NCBI GenBank assembly: GCA_015501075.1
Contig: JADNYJ010000753.1
Location: 1-14,141, forward strand
Length of the DNA stretch: 14,141 nt
Origin: Gymnopilus junonius
Lineage: Eukaryota > Basidiomycota > Agaricomycetes > Agaricales > Galerinaceae
Direction: 5' to 3'
In this document: positions 1-8,657 of the stretch, piece after piece
Layout of the letters: every line of letters begins with the position of its first letter
Position numbering within the stretch: position 1 is the first letter of the stretch
Made by a program: the position numbers and the translations under genes
The notes under the pieces: model-generated
The model's database searches: none
What the model was told of the DNA's origin: nothing
Seen by the model: only the letters and a program-made list of their open reading frames with translations

Positions 1-269
1 AGAACAGGATCGAAGAATGCACCTTATAGAGAGATGATGGTGATTATTGTACGCCTGAATAATCGTGTTGATGAAACCATTATGCTGCCCTTGGATAGAG
101 CCTATCTTGGATTGGGTGACAGAGGATTGAAGAAGCTCTGCACAGATGTTCTCTTTACTCCTTTCCATACGTTTTTGAGCAAGTCCTCGGCTTTTGCAAT
201 TCTGGCGTCTTGCCGTGACAGAACGACGGGATCGGCGTTGTGTTTGGCCACTTTAAAGTGAATAGGCAT
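1..269 (-). CDS. DUF4419-domain protein, N-terminal part, frameshifted, runs off the window
   Basis: Translation starts at the ATG at 269-267 (MPIHFKVAKH...). It stays in one frame to about position 145 (..AEDLLKNVWKGVKRTS) and then meets TAG at 104-102. The homology continues in another frame as ELLQSS, then QGQHNGFINTIIQAYNNHHH, then LSIR at the window edge. The pattern LLQSS...NGF...IxAYNxHHHLxIR is typical of the start of fungal DUF4419 proteins, a family of unknown biochemical function often found in many copies in mushrooms; there it is followed by PDDVW. One missing base near 135-150 explains the break, because any intron that would repair the frame is under 36 nt. After LSI the sequence AG|GTGCAT may be an intron donor inside the Arg codon. 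A TATA-like box lies 64 nt upstream of the ATG and supports this start. Family call from remembered motifs; fairly confident. Confidence 0.65.
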
Positions 270-332
270 ACTGATGAGGGCGTAGGGAAGAATGGGTGTT
301 AAATGGTTGAAGGCCCAACATCCAAGTAGAGG

Positions 333-340
333 CCTTATAT
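333..340 (-). promoter_or_regulatory. TATA box of the DUF4419 gene
   Basis: On the minus strand this reads ATATAAGG, with its end about 64 nt upstream of the ATG at 269. The spacing is nearly the same as that of the TATA box of the 83-residue gene (about 62 nt). Seen in sequence; the function is inferred. Confidence 0.45.
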
Positions 341-469
341 GGGTGCCACGCGTGTCATAATTATAGGTATGTACAGGCTTGTGTATAAGACCTCGGTAGC
401 AATGGCTATCATTCGTCGAAAGGGGCCGCCTCGCTAGCTTTAACCTTCCGCAATTTCGAGGCAAGTGCT

Positions 470-952
470 GCAGGAATAAAAATTTACTAGGTTATTAGGT
501 TCGATGAAATTTTATCAGCATGCGGCATTAATCTGACAACCCTTTCGCTCCAACTGCCAGGGGGAGAACCAAAGTTATATACCAAAATTTCAAAATTTCA
601 AGCACAAGACTGTCAGAACATCAGGCTGTCACTCCCGCCGATGCTTCAAGTTGAGTCTTGGTCCAAATACTACCAACTGAACATTGATTGGATAAACTGC
701 TAGAAAGGCAGAGGACTCGGAATCGAGATTCGATAAGTACATATATAATGCTATTTGCACTTCCTCGTAAACTTTTCCCAGAGAAATGCAGTAAAAAACC
801 AGTTTCTAGAATCGGGTCGTGAAGCACAGCAACGGGGAGAAATTAACATGGCGGGGTATCATTTGCGATGCACTGCAGTGCTGACGTCGACAGTCGTCAC
901 GATCACATGACGTGACTCATTGTGACACAGTTGTAACAGGCCGTCGAATCTG
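470..952. other. Intergenic region without recognisable gene
   Basis: No convincing coding frame was found on either strand; the 68-codon frame at 621-827 on the minus strand has no recognisable motif. The stretch holds a short tandem AAAATTTC repeat near 583-602. At 870-920 there is a cluster of palindromic or regulatory-looking words: GCACTGCAGTGC, TGACGTCG, CACATG and TGACTCA. It lies between the 3' end of the BTB gene and the promoter of the DUF4419 gene. Confidence 0.5.
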
Positions 953-2088
953 TCACTGCCACCGGTATTTTCTGAGATATTCCCAACTCTGCAAATCAAA
1001 ATACTCAGGAAGGTTATCCCAGATATGTTGGCGACTTGTCTTCACTTTCTTGCGAATTTCCTTTTTGCAATCGCCACAAATGAAATAGCCATGGGCATCG
1101 TAAAGGGCAGAGTAGCCTTCAAGATCGAGTAATAGCATCAACTCAGGCCAATATTTTATCACGAGCCTTAGGGCGATGGCTCGGTCACGGTTGCATGCCT
1201 CTCGGGTATCGCAGTCCACATAATCATCCTCCAGCCAGTCAACTGGAAAATGGCGAATTTCACGCATCAATGTGTCTTTTCCGACAGATAGTGCCTTTTG
1301 TGCTCGACGGGTGAGGTGGACGGATGTGCCATCATCCCGCTCTGATCCCCACATGATTTCTTTCTAAAAAGGATTGTATTGTCAGTAAACAGCAAGCAAA
1401 TATCTATTAAATGCGAGTTAGATAGGGAGATAGTTACCATCTCATAAACCGCAATACAGATCAAATAGGCCACTGGAAGCAATGACTGAATTCCGACATC
1501 AGATAGAAAATTTATGAGGTCGAACATATGATATCCGTCCCCAGCTTTCCTTGGAAGATGCTTGCTATATCCTTTGTCCCACATTTCCAGACTCCTCGGA
1601 AGATCAACTTCTAGTCGTTCAATGGCCGAATCCCACAAATGATCAATCTCATATTTCTTCCCCAGGCGCAGCATTGACCCAAGCAAAGGCAGTGAAAGTG
1701 GATCCGAAGGATTGTATGCCCTAATATTAAACCCATAAATCCGAAGCACCAACCAGATACAAGAGACGTACTTTACACCATCGTAAAGGACCAACAGGAC
1801 ATTTTCCCAGTCGTTGGCCTCATCCATGACGAGTGCCACTTGACATCCATCGGTGGTTGGCTCGCCTTCTGGTTGTGGAACCTCAAACATATCTCTGAAG
1901 ACTTTTGAGTGCCGAGAAATGACTGACTTGTGGATGCGAAATTGCATTCTGCCGCTTTGTAGGATGACATTCCCGTCTTCGAACCAAACCTTATCTGAGC
2001 GTACAATGGCAGAAGCCTCTCCATCTCTTTCACTCTCTTTTGTCCTTTTCCGTTTTGTAGTGGGCTTAGAAGAAGGGGACGTTGACAT
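953..2088 (-). CDS. BTB/POZ domain protein, three exons, intact
   Basis: The exons are 2088-1772, 1720-1438 and 1363-953; together they form 1011 nt encoding 336 residues. Intron 1 (1771-1721, 51 nt) runs GTACGT...TTAG. Intron 2 (1437-1364, 74 nt) runs GTAACT...TTTAG with a CTGAC branch site. Residues 1-30 are basic (KRKRTK, a possible nuclear signal). Residues 31 to about 135 form a BTB/POZ fold: DKVWFEDGNVILQ, then FRIHKSVISRHSKVFRDMF, then LLVLYDGVKAYNPSDPLSL. It continues as LGSMLRLGKKYEIDHLW. The C-terminal half has a CGDC cysteine motif and the sequence HIWDNLPEYFDL, a pattern common in agaricomycete BTB proteins. BTB domains mediate dimerisation and often recruit Cullin-3 or transcriptional partners; the partner here is unknown. 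Intron 1 is a multiple of three without a stop, so retaining it would add 17 residues. No frame damage was seen, unlike several neighbours. Confidence 0.9.
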
Positions 2089-2350
2089 CGTATGATATAG
2101 GATACAAGAAGAAGATTTGATTTTTGAATGATGATTTGGTCACAAGTCAAATGATCTGTCACTGCGCGTCAGATTGGCCCAAAAAAGGTCTGACTGCGCC
2201 TCGCTCCGCCTGCACATCCTTTGTCTATAACAGGTGATTTTTCATTCTCGATGCCCGGACGTCAATAATTGAAATCTCATCTCATCATTTGAATGATCAT
2301 TGACGAAGACGGATGATGATGATGATGACCAGTGTGTGGTCCCATGAAGG
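2089..2350. promoter_or_regulatory. Upstream region of the BTB gene; no gene
   Basis: This stretch lies between the start of the BTB gene (minus strand) and the GH55 fragment (plus strand). On the minus strand a weak TATA-like GTTATAGA lies near 2224-2231, about 140 nt upstream of the BTB ATG. A short GAT trinucleotide run (about five units) sits at 2312-2326. No coding frame is supported. Confidence 0.35.
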
Positions 2351-2915
2351 ATAGGATCAACTTCTGGCGGATCTTGTCTCCAACGAGGTAAGGATTTTGG
2401 CTGATTTTTCCTCTCCGACTAAGGCGTCTTCCTCTCATAAGGCAAATTCGGAATCTGGGGTGGAAACCAACAGTACGTTTATAGGCAACGAGTGTCCTTC
2501 CTCGACTAAAGCGCTTTAAGATTTACGGTCCGGAACATCACTATCAACAATGCGCAAACTGGTGTCTACAGCTCGCAAGCGTCAGTTCAGCCTGGGTGAT
2601 AATCAAATTACTTCATACAGACAACTGGTGCACTGGCTATCATCGACGCTGTAGCAACCAATACGCCCATTTTCTTACGATCTTCCCAACCAAGCAACGG
2701 CCATCTGACCGGATCGCTCGTGTCAAATAACGTGAAGTTGAACAACGTTCCCGTCGCTGTCGGGGTTGTAGGCGGTGCCGGCGTTCTCAATGGAGGCAAC
2801 CACGATCACTTCCTGGGGGCAAGGCAATGTTTTCCATGGCACAAGTTCATCTGGTACATTCACCCAGGGCAATCTGCATATTTCCAATAAACGGTCAAGT
2901 CTCCCCGATGACTCT
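2351..2915 (+). pseudogene. GH55 beta-1,3-glucanase pseudogene fragment, antiparallel to the neighbouring GH55 gene
   Basis: Pieces of a GH55 gene appear in order on the plus strand. At 2363-2387 is a damaged FMxDLxFNG exon with at least two single-base deletions. The exon at 2442-2472 reads GKFGIWGGNQ. The exon at 2521-2571 reads FTVRNITINNAQTGVYS. From 2621 it reads TTGALAIIDAVATNTPIF, then SQPSNGHLTGSLVSNN, and finally, in a shifted frame, TSWGQGNVFHGTSSSGTFTQ. Introns at 2388-2441 (54 nt) and 2473-2520 (48 nt) occupy the same places and phases as introns 10 and 11 of the intact gene, and the acceptor before TTGA is also kept. It is therefore a genomic, not a reverse-transcribed, copy. Exons matching WNWGW... 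and VGFDIQTGG... are deleted. Frameshifts and stops, and both ends missing, make it non-functional. Confidence 0.85.
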
Positions 2916-3230
2916 AGAATTAACAGCGCGACAAACCTTCAAGATAGAACTCCTGGCTGCCACTCAGACTGTTGGCGTTAACACCCCAGAGCTAGTTTCT
3001 GGTAGATCGACTGCAAATGGCAATTGAGTGGCAAGAATCATGAAATGGTAGGACGTAAATTCCCAATTTGACAAACTTATGGGAAGCAGCGCGTGCTGGT
3101 GAAGCTGTGAGTGCGTCGGCTGGAGAAATGATGTTGACTTATTTCCTTCTGCAAATGAATGATCATTCGATTTGACTTCCTCTTAAGTATTCTAAAAATC
3201 AAAAACCGAGGCCGTTGGCCCATTAATTTT
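2916..3230. other. Spacer between GH55 pseudogene and GH55 3' end
   Basis: Open frames here (for example plus strand 2827-3027) show no family motif past the end of the GH55 similarity near 2915. The stretch probably holds the 3' untranslated region of the minus-strand GH55 gene; I see no clear polyadenylation signal or repeat. Confidence 0.4.
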
Positions 3231-6200
3231 TCACCACCTCGACTTCCAAGCAGTAACGGTCGAAGCAAACCCGTCAATGTTATCCTTCTGATCAATTATG
3301 CCTGTTCCCTCGACGCTCAGCTGGTACGTTGATGCCACAGTTGAGAGGCTGAATATATTGATGTTGGTGGACCCAGTATCGATATCCGCAATTTGGGCTT
3401 GGCAGTTCCGCGTGCTGATACAGTCTTGCTTGTAGCTCTGTGGTTTAAAAAAGGGCATCATTTGAGATATACTTGAGGGTTGATTTGAGAGAGAAAACGT
3501 ACAACGAAGAAGCTGTAAAGGCCAGCACCTATAAACCGAAGGTCTGAGGATATTTATAGAAATCGTATTTATAGATGCGTACCGAATATCAAGATATTCT
3601 CAGAATCCTTCACAGTGAGTGCCCATGAAGACGCATCGGATGCATAGGGGGTCGGATCTTTATAGGCAGAACTTAGACTGAACGGAGTCGGCACGGCTGG
3701 CATAGGCTGGAAGTATGGCTACAAAGACACACCAAAGCACTTCAATTAGCGCGTCACATATGAAGACAGATGAAGAGGGTTACTTACGCTTTCGGTTTGT
3801 ATCAAACCCATGTAATGATTTTTTGCCCCAACCAAGTTATACTGATATATAACGTGATGCTCAGCTTTCAAATATGGGCTGCATCAATATCAAACAAAGA
3901 TCAAGCTTGAAAAAAAGGGACGTACAAGCTGTTCCGATCATCCACACAGGCCCACGCGACTCTGAGAGAATACCACGACCAGCATACGCCGTGATCTGAG
4001 CTTCTCCTTCCAAGTCCAGATCGTGGTCAGCCAACCATACCCAAGTGCCCTGCACGTCATGCATTAAACAGCACAAATCATTGAGAATAAAGTTCAGGGC
4101 ATACCTCGAATAACCAGTCGCCTGAGGAGTTATGTGAAGGCTCATGAAAGCGGCGAAGCAGTTATCATAACTGTCTGACCCGAATTTAGGACAGGTCGAC
4201 CCGTCAAGGTTTGTCCCGGCACCTGCAAAAAAATAGCCTTGTCAAGGCAAGAAACATTATACGATTCTGAAGACTCACTCCCCGCAAGCCTGAAAACGAC
4301 ATCAACGGCTGCTTGAACACCAAATGCAAAGAAAAGTCTTCACCTAATATGCGAATCCCACATCCCAGCACCACCTTGGACACCCTCCGGCTCTCTCGCA
4401 TTCCACTCAACCACAATCGCACCGGCAGCAGGACCGACAGTAGTAAAAATCACGTCCGTGATCTCCGTATTTTGATGTGCCTGCTCGCCCTTCTCGCCTA
4501 TCTTGAACACCACTTGTGGGTTGGATTGGTCTTGGAATGCGGGGCCTTGACCTGCTAGGACGGACCAAGCTTCGCCTACGAGGCGTGTGCCGGTGGGTAT
4601 GGTGAGTGTGGATGACACAATGTAGAAGCCTGCGTCGAGGAAAATGATCTTCGACGACGAGAACTATGAAGCGGACGTTTTTAACTACTCAATGGTTTCA
4701 ACAAAAAATAAAGTATACCTGACTGAACAAAGCTTGAAGTGCCTCAGTATCATCAGTCACCCCATCCCCAACTGCACCGTAATCCCTCGCACTAACAAAA
4801 TCGTTCACATCATAATCCTCATACTGTGGATGTCCATGACTAACGATCCTCCCATCCGGTCCAAGGAGAGAAAGAGGCCTTTGAGGCGGCGGCAAGACAC
4901 CCTGTACGAACCTCGCCTGAGCATCAGAACCTTCATACACATTACCCTGTGCCCATGATTCGATGATTTTGAAGGGGACAGGAGGAATCGTTCCGGAGAG
5001 GACGACTGGGCCATCCAAAACGCCAACGGCGATTGGAACGTTGATGAGCTTAGCGTTGTTGACTACAAGGGAGCCTGCGAGGCTTCCGTTTGAAGGTTGA
5101 GAGGTTCGGATGAATATTGGCGTGTTGGTTACTACTGCATCGATAATAGCTTGTGCGCCAGTTGTCTGAAGGCAGCTTTAACGTTTCAAGAACGAGTAAA
5201 AAAAATGACGCATACCTGAGAGTCAACAGTCAGGCCGCCGGTTTGAATGTCGAATCCGACCTGCATTAGATCGCTTGAATACGATTTGCTAGTCAAGAAA
5301 AAGGCGTCCCTACCTGACAATCATTAAACTTGACGTCCTGATACGTCCAGCCTATCATACGTTCAAAAATGAGCAACGAGAAGGAAAATGCGAAGGAAAA
5401 ACAAACCCCAGTTCCATAGACTGTAGACACCAGTCTGCGCATTGTTGACCATGATATTCCTTACTGTGAACCTTGGGTAGTGGAAGAATATAAATCTCAT
5501 ATTGCTAATAAGAATGAGAACGGAAAGACGTACTGCTGGTTGCCGCCCCATATGCCAAACTTGCCTGAACACTCAATTGAGCCGCAAGGAATATACCAAT
5601 GTAAATGCATGACATACCTCCGTTGAAAATCAGATCGCCCATAAAGCCACCACTGTGAATGATGCGTGAAAATTAGGATTTTAACTTGAAATTCCTTTCT
5701 GTACCTTCCGTTTTCCATCCAGATACCTAAAAGGACTGGTCAAACTTCGCTCAATTGCAAATTAGTGGCCAGAGCTTACCTTGGTGAGCAGTGTTCGGAG
5801 CAGCAGACAACTCAAAGACAATGTTCATGAGGGACGTAGCTTGAGCAACTTGCCAATGGATTCCTGTCCCCTAGATTTATGGGCCGGAACTCTTAGAAAC
5901 CGCAGAACGTCAGGAAAATTACTGCGAGACGCGAAAAGCCTATCCACATACTGCCTGACATCTATTACGAAGTTTCTGATCGACCGGAAGCTGAAGAAAT
6001 TTTTGAAAACGGCGTAAAATTGGAATATCAAAACTAAACTTACAAATTATTTGTGGCCTGATAATACTGGGCCCCTCCTCCGCCCGGAATATAAGGATTT
6101 GCGTCTAGAACAGGTCAATATTTAAGATATAAGATGACAGGAAAAGGTAGGTCCGCACCAATAACAGCCATTCCATCGAAGCTATGAGCGGCCAACAAAG

Positions 6201-6962
6201 TCGGAGGATTTTTTGCATCGCCTATGAGTTGGGTATAATAGTAGGCGACAATCGGAGCAGATATGACATATGTTCTAGGAGAAAGACGTCATTTCGAACC
6301 TAATGATGAAGAAAAGAATAAGAAGTTACCCCTGTGGAAAATAGACAATGGCGGGAGAAACGCTGTGGTCACCGGTTGGTAAGATATGTAAATGAGAAAA
6401 ATGTATACAGCTTGGCTTACGTCGAGGACATACAGGAGCCGCCTCCACAGCGGCTTCCACAAGTTATAGCGAGGCTTGTATTCATTGTCAGATTTACAGT
6501 CGCCAACAATGAAGAAGAAAACCCACTTGATAGCGTCAGTATCGTCATGTACTCCATCCCCAATTGCACCGTAATCCTAGCAGCACAATCATACGGTGAG
6601 CTAACGGCGACACGGAGAAATGAAGTATAGATGCACACCTTGACATTTCTGAACACCTTGTACCCCGCAGAATCATCATGAAATGGTGAAATTCCCTGGT
6701 GCTTGATGTTCTCCAACCAAAAAGGGCTCGTTGTTGACTTCATGGGAGATGTCGTCGACTGGTGCGAACTGGGAGAAAGGAACTTGAAAGGCGATTTCAA
6801 GATCGATGGTGTCATGTCAGTGAAGAGGCCGAGATCGTTAGTGGAAGTCGTCGCAGCGGAGGCTGCGGAGGTGGGTAAGGCGGCGACATGGATGAAAATA
6901 TCTTGCAAGAAAATGAGTGTGAGTATCGAAAAGGAGCGTGTAATGACACGTGACGTCATCAT
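3231..6962 (-). CDS. Secreted GH55 beta-1,3-glucanase, 23 exons, two single-base frame breaks
   Basis: The enzyme would hydrolyse beta-1,3-glucan outside the cell, as in wall remodelling or glucan use. Exons run 6962-6639, 6576-6527, 6474-6421, 6362-6330, 6274-6159, 6104-6044, 5990-5952, 5870-5780, 5726-5705, 5652-5618, 5564-5534, 5471-5407, 5351-5314, 5260-5216, 5165-4719, 4663-4344, 4289-4279, 4222-4105, 4049-3926, 3864-3788, 3718-3583, 3528-3503 and 3437-3231. All 22 introns are GT-AG, 50-81 nt. Residues 1-29 look like a signal peptide. Two pectate-lyase-type beta-helix starts follow, DYGAIGDGVHDDTDAI and DYGAVGDGVTDDTEAL, the hallmark of GH55. Other family motifs are CGGGSC, FFRSIRNFVIDVRQ, TGIHWQVAQATSL, GGFMGDLIFNGG, NAQTGVYSLWNWG, WVWLADHDLDL and EHHVIYQYN. 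The frame breaks at exon 7/8 (G run at 5868-5871) and at the end of exon 18 (TATTCGAG where TATTTCGAG is expected). With both counted as missing bases the length is about 823 codons, near family size. A TATA box lies upstream at 7111-7118. GH55 identity is near certain; whether the gene works is not. Confidence 0.92.
4279..4289 (-). other. 11-nt micro-exon of the GH55 gene
   Basis: This exon reads G-CTT-GCG-GGG-A and encodes LAG between split Arg and Ser codons. It lies between introns 4343-4290 (GTGAAG...TTTCAG) and 4278-4223 (GTGAGT...TTGCAG). Phases on both sides agree (2 then 1), giving ..DSHIRLAGSAGTNLDG, which fits the family. Confidence 0.65.
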
Positions 6963-7164
6963 TTTCTACGAAATGATGGTCAAGTTCGAGTAAAAGGGTT
7001 AAAGAAAGTGCAAAGAAAGTGGTGGAACGCCCAAGGGCGAGCTAGACGCGTAGATGATGGAAGAAAGGATGAAAGGCGGGTAAGAAAAAAGGCAACAAAG
7101 GCAAGCATGGTTATATAAGGCGGTGCCTCGATTACTTACTTAAACCGAATTTCCTGTAGTATAT
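6963..7164 (-). promoter_or_regulatory. Promoter region of the GH55 gene with TATA box at 7111-7118
   Basis: TTATATAA at 7111-7118 is its own reverse complement and so could serve either strand. The only gene start nearby is the GH55 ATG at 6962, about 150 nt away on the minus strand. A TGACGTCA palindrome (6951-6958) overlapped by CACGTG (6947-6952) sits directly at the start codon. No coding frame is supported in this stretch. Confidence 0.45.
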
Positions 7165-7625
7165 CTAAACTAAAATCCCAGGTTTTTTACCTTTTGGTAA
7201 TGGACCGCTGGTAATATAGACATATTTGCTTGCATTCTCATAATAGACCAAATTCACCTTGCCGCTGTTACCGAGATCCAGGAGGACATGTGGCATTCGA
7301 ACGGTACTCTCGGAGTGGTCAAAATAAGGCCTTACTCCTTTCTATCATAGTTCAGCAATAGTGCAACGGCACGCTTCCACGGAAAGTGAGAATAATTGTA
7401 AGCTTTTCCCCAGAATTTAAGGTTGTGTCCACAAGAATAGGACCGGTGTTGTCTTTTCTCCGTGCTTTGGATCACAGCATCAGACTTGTAAAGAATTTCG
7501 ATGAAGCAGAAAGTGCGTAAAATCAGTAAAGTTCCTCTATGTGTTCGTATATTGCTGCCTATGGTAATAACTCTAAAATTGTTAGCTCTGCTCAGAGAAC
7601 GTTCTGCGTAAAGTGGTGGGGACAT
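7165..7625 (-). CDS. Unrecognised protein, possibly frameshifted
   Basis: An open frame begins at the ATG at 7625 (MSPPLYAERS...) and stops at 7332 after ...WKRAVALLLNYDRKE. An overlapping second frame then runs on as RPYFDHSESTVRMPHVLLD, followed by GNSGKVNLVYYENASKYVYI and TSGPLPKGKK, to a TAG at 7165. Both pieces have the mixed hydrophobic and aromatic composition of a beta-rich protein, and one base missing around 7332-7340 would join them. I do not recognise a family. The first 50 residues are less convincing and could be non-coding or contain an intron. There is no TATA box or start context that decides the start. A chance open frame remains possible for the upstream half. Confidence 0.3.
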
Positions 7626-8278
7626 ATCTTCCTAAAAATAGACGGGTGTCAACTGGTCTCACAGATTAGCGCTGGTCAGTCCCAAGCGCTTGTCTGATAA
7701 GCAAGTGTTACCCCTTACAAATTGTCTGTTAATCAAGCTATCCAAGACTATGTCTGACTCTGGCCATAGGGAAAAATATAGATGAACTTGGCAGAATTAA
7801 CAGGACAGCGCCTGTCTCAATGCCGCCCAAGATCTTAAAGTGAGAAACTTGGCGATAAGGATGCCCTAGGACATGTCTTGTGATGGAGTATCCACGGAGA
7901 ACAACGTGAAATTTTATTTACGAAGCTGTGTAATATATCTCTGGTGTGAAACTCACCTTATCCAACTGGGAAACTGGTGCTTCTTGTCAACCACCAGTCA
8001 GGATGAACGATTAGTAAAACGAATTCACATAGGTCAGATGTGTCCAAAGAGCGGCTGGAGTATACTATAAGGATTAAAGGTTCTCAATTTGATGTGAAAG
8101 AGTGGCTAAGTAGAGTTCTTTCCGACCTTTTTTAGAACAGTCACCAGGTAAACTTCCGATAGCAGACGGCAGTAAGCACAATCTGGAAAGGTACAGCATG
8201 TCAGGTGGGGAGTTCTCTAGTAATAGAGCTGCTCAGAGACTACCGAGGTAAAGAGTTTCACATGTCCTACCCTCCTCG
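7626..8278. other. Intergenic region and upstream region of the 83-residue gene
   Basis: No supported gene. The 65-codon plus-strand frame at 7873-8070 has no recognisable motif. Short imperfect hairpins occur, such as GCTT...AAGC near 7689-7703 and GTTCT...AGAAC near 8116-8140. The last 200 bases are probably the promoter of the gene at 8347. Confidence 0.4.
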
Positions 8279-8286
8279 TATATAAG
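8279..8286 (+). promoter_or_regulatory. TATA box of the 83-residue gene
   Basis: TATATAAG lies 61 nt upstream of the ATG at 8347. With initiation about 30 nt downstream, the 5' untranslated region would be about 35-40 nt. Together with a purine at -3 (CACCATGA) this supports the chosen start. Seen in sequence; function inferred. Confidence 0.6.
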
Positions 8287-8346
8287 GGAAGGCGGTTTAG
8301 TACGCTAATGCAGTCCTGATTCCTACTACCAACCTACCTCATCACC

Positions 8347-8657
8347 ATGACTAAAGTTACTGTATGGTTCAACAACAATCACGCCAACTCTCATGCTCTT
8401 GTTGTCAAGTGGAGAGAAGGAAACACGTTGAAAAACTTCAATCTCAAGAAAGGCGGCACCGAGACAAAGTCATTTAGCAAGGACAGTGCCAAGAACTTTG
8501 TATTTCACAGAGCTACCGACGATGCCATGGCTGCAAAATGGTATATACACACTGGTTAACGGACGATATCTAGAGCGCTGATACTCGCTTCATTTACAGG
8601 TTATCCCTATCAGATGATACCATTATTAACGTCAAAGACCTCAAATTCGGTGAATGA
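8347..8657 (+). CDS. Small 83-residue protein of unknown function, two exons
   Basis: Exon 1 is 8347-8540 and exon 2 is 8600-8657. The intron (8541-8599, 59 nt) has donor GTATAT, a GCTGAT branch site about 20 nt before the acceptor, and acceptor TTTACAG. Splicing replaces the unspliced tail YIHTG with LSLSDDTIINVKDLKFGE and gives 83 residues ending at TGA 8655-8657. The protein begins MTKVTVWFNNNHANSHALVV, lacks cysteine, has no signal peptide or membrane segment, and is rich in Lys, Asn and Thr with alternating hydrophobic residues, which suggests a small intracellular beta-sheet protein. I do not recognise a family. A strong TATA box, a good start context and a fully consistent splice make it a real, probably well-expressed gene. 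The alternative GTTAAC donor at 8555 would give a longer and less plausible tail. Confidence 0.7.

Noticed and set aside
3866..3890. Acceptor GATGCAG in the GH55 gene
   Set aside because: It leads at once to a stop; the acceptor ending at 3865 (GAAAG) gives GTASEHHVIYQYN, which matches the family.
5871..5951. Donor GTGGAT, three bases inside the usual donor, to rescue the GH55 frame at exon 7/8
   Set aside because: It would keep the frame (VRQY-GTGIHW) but is a poor donor next to a perfect GTATGT; a missing G in the run at 5868-5871 is simpler, though not proven.
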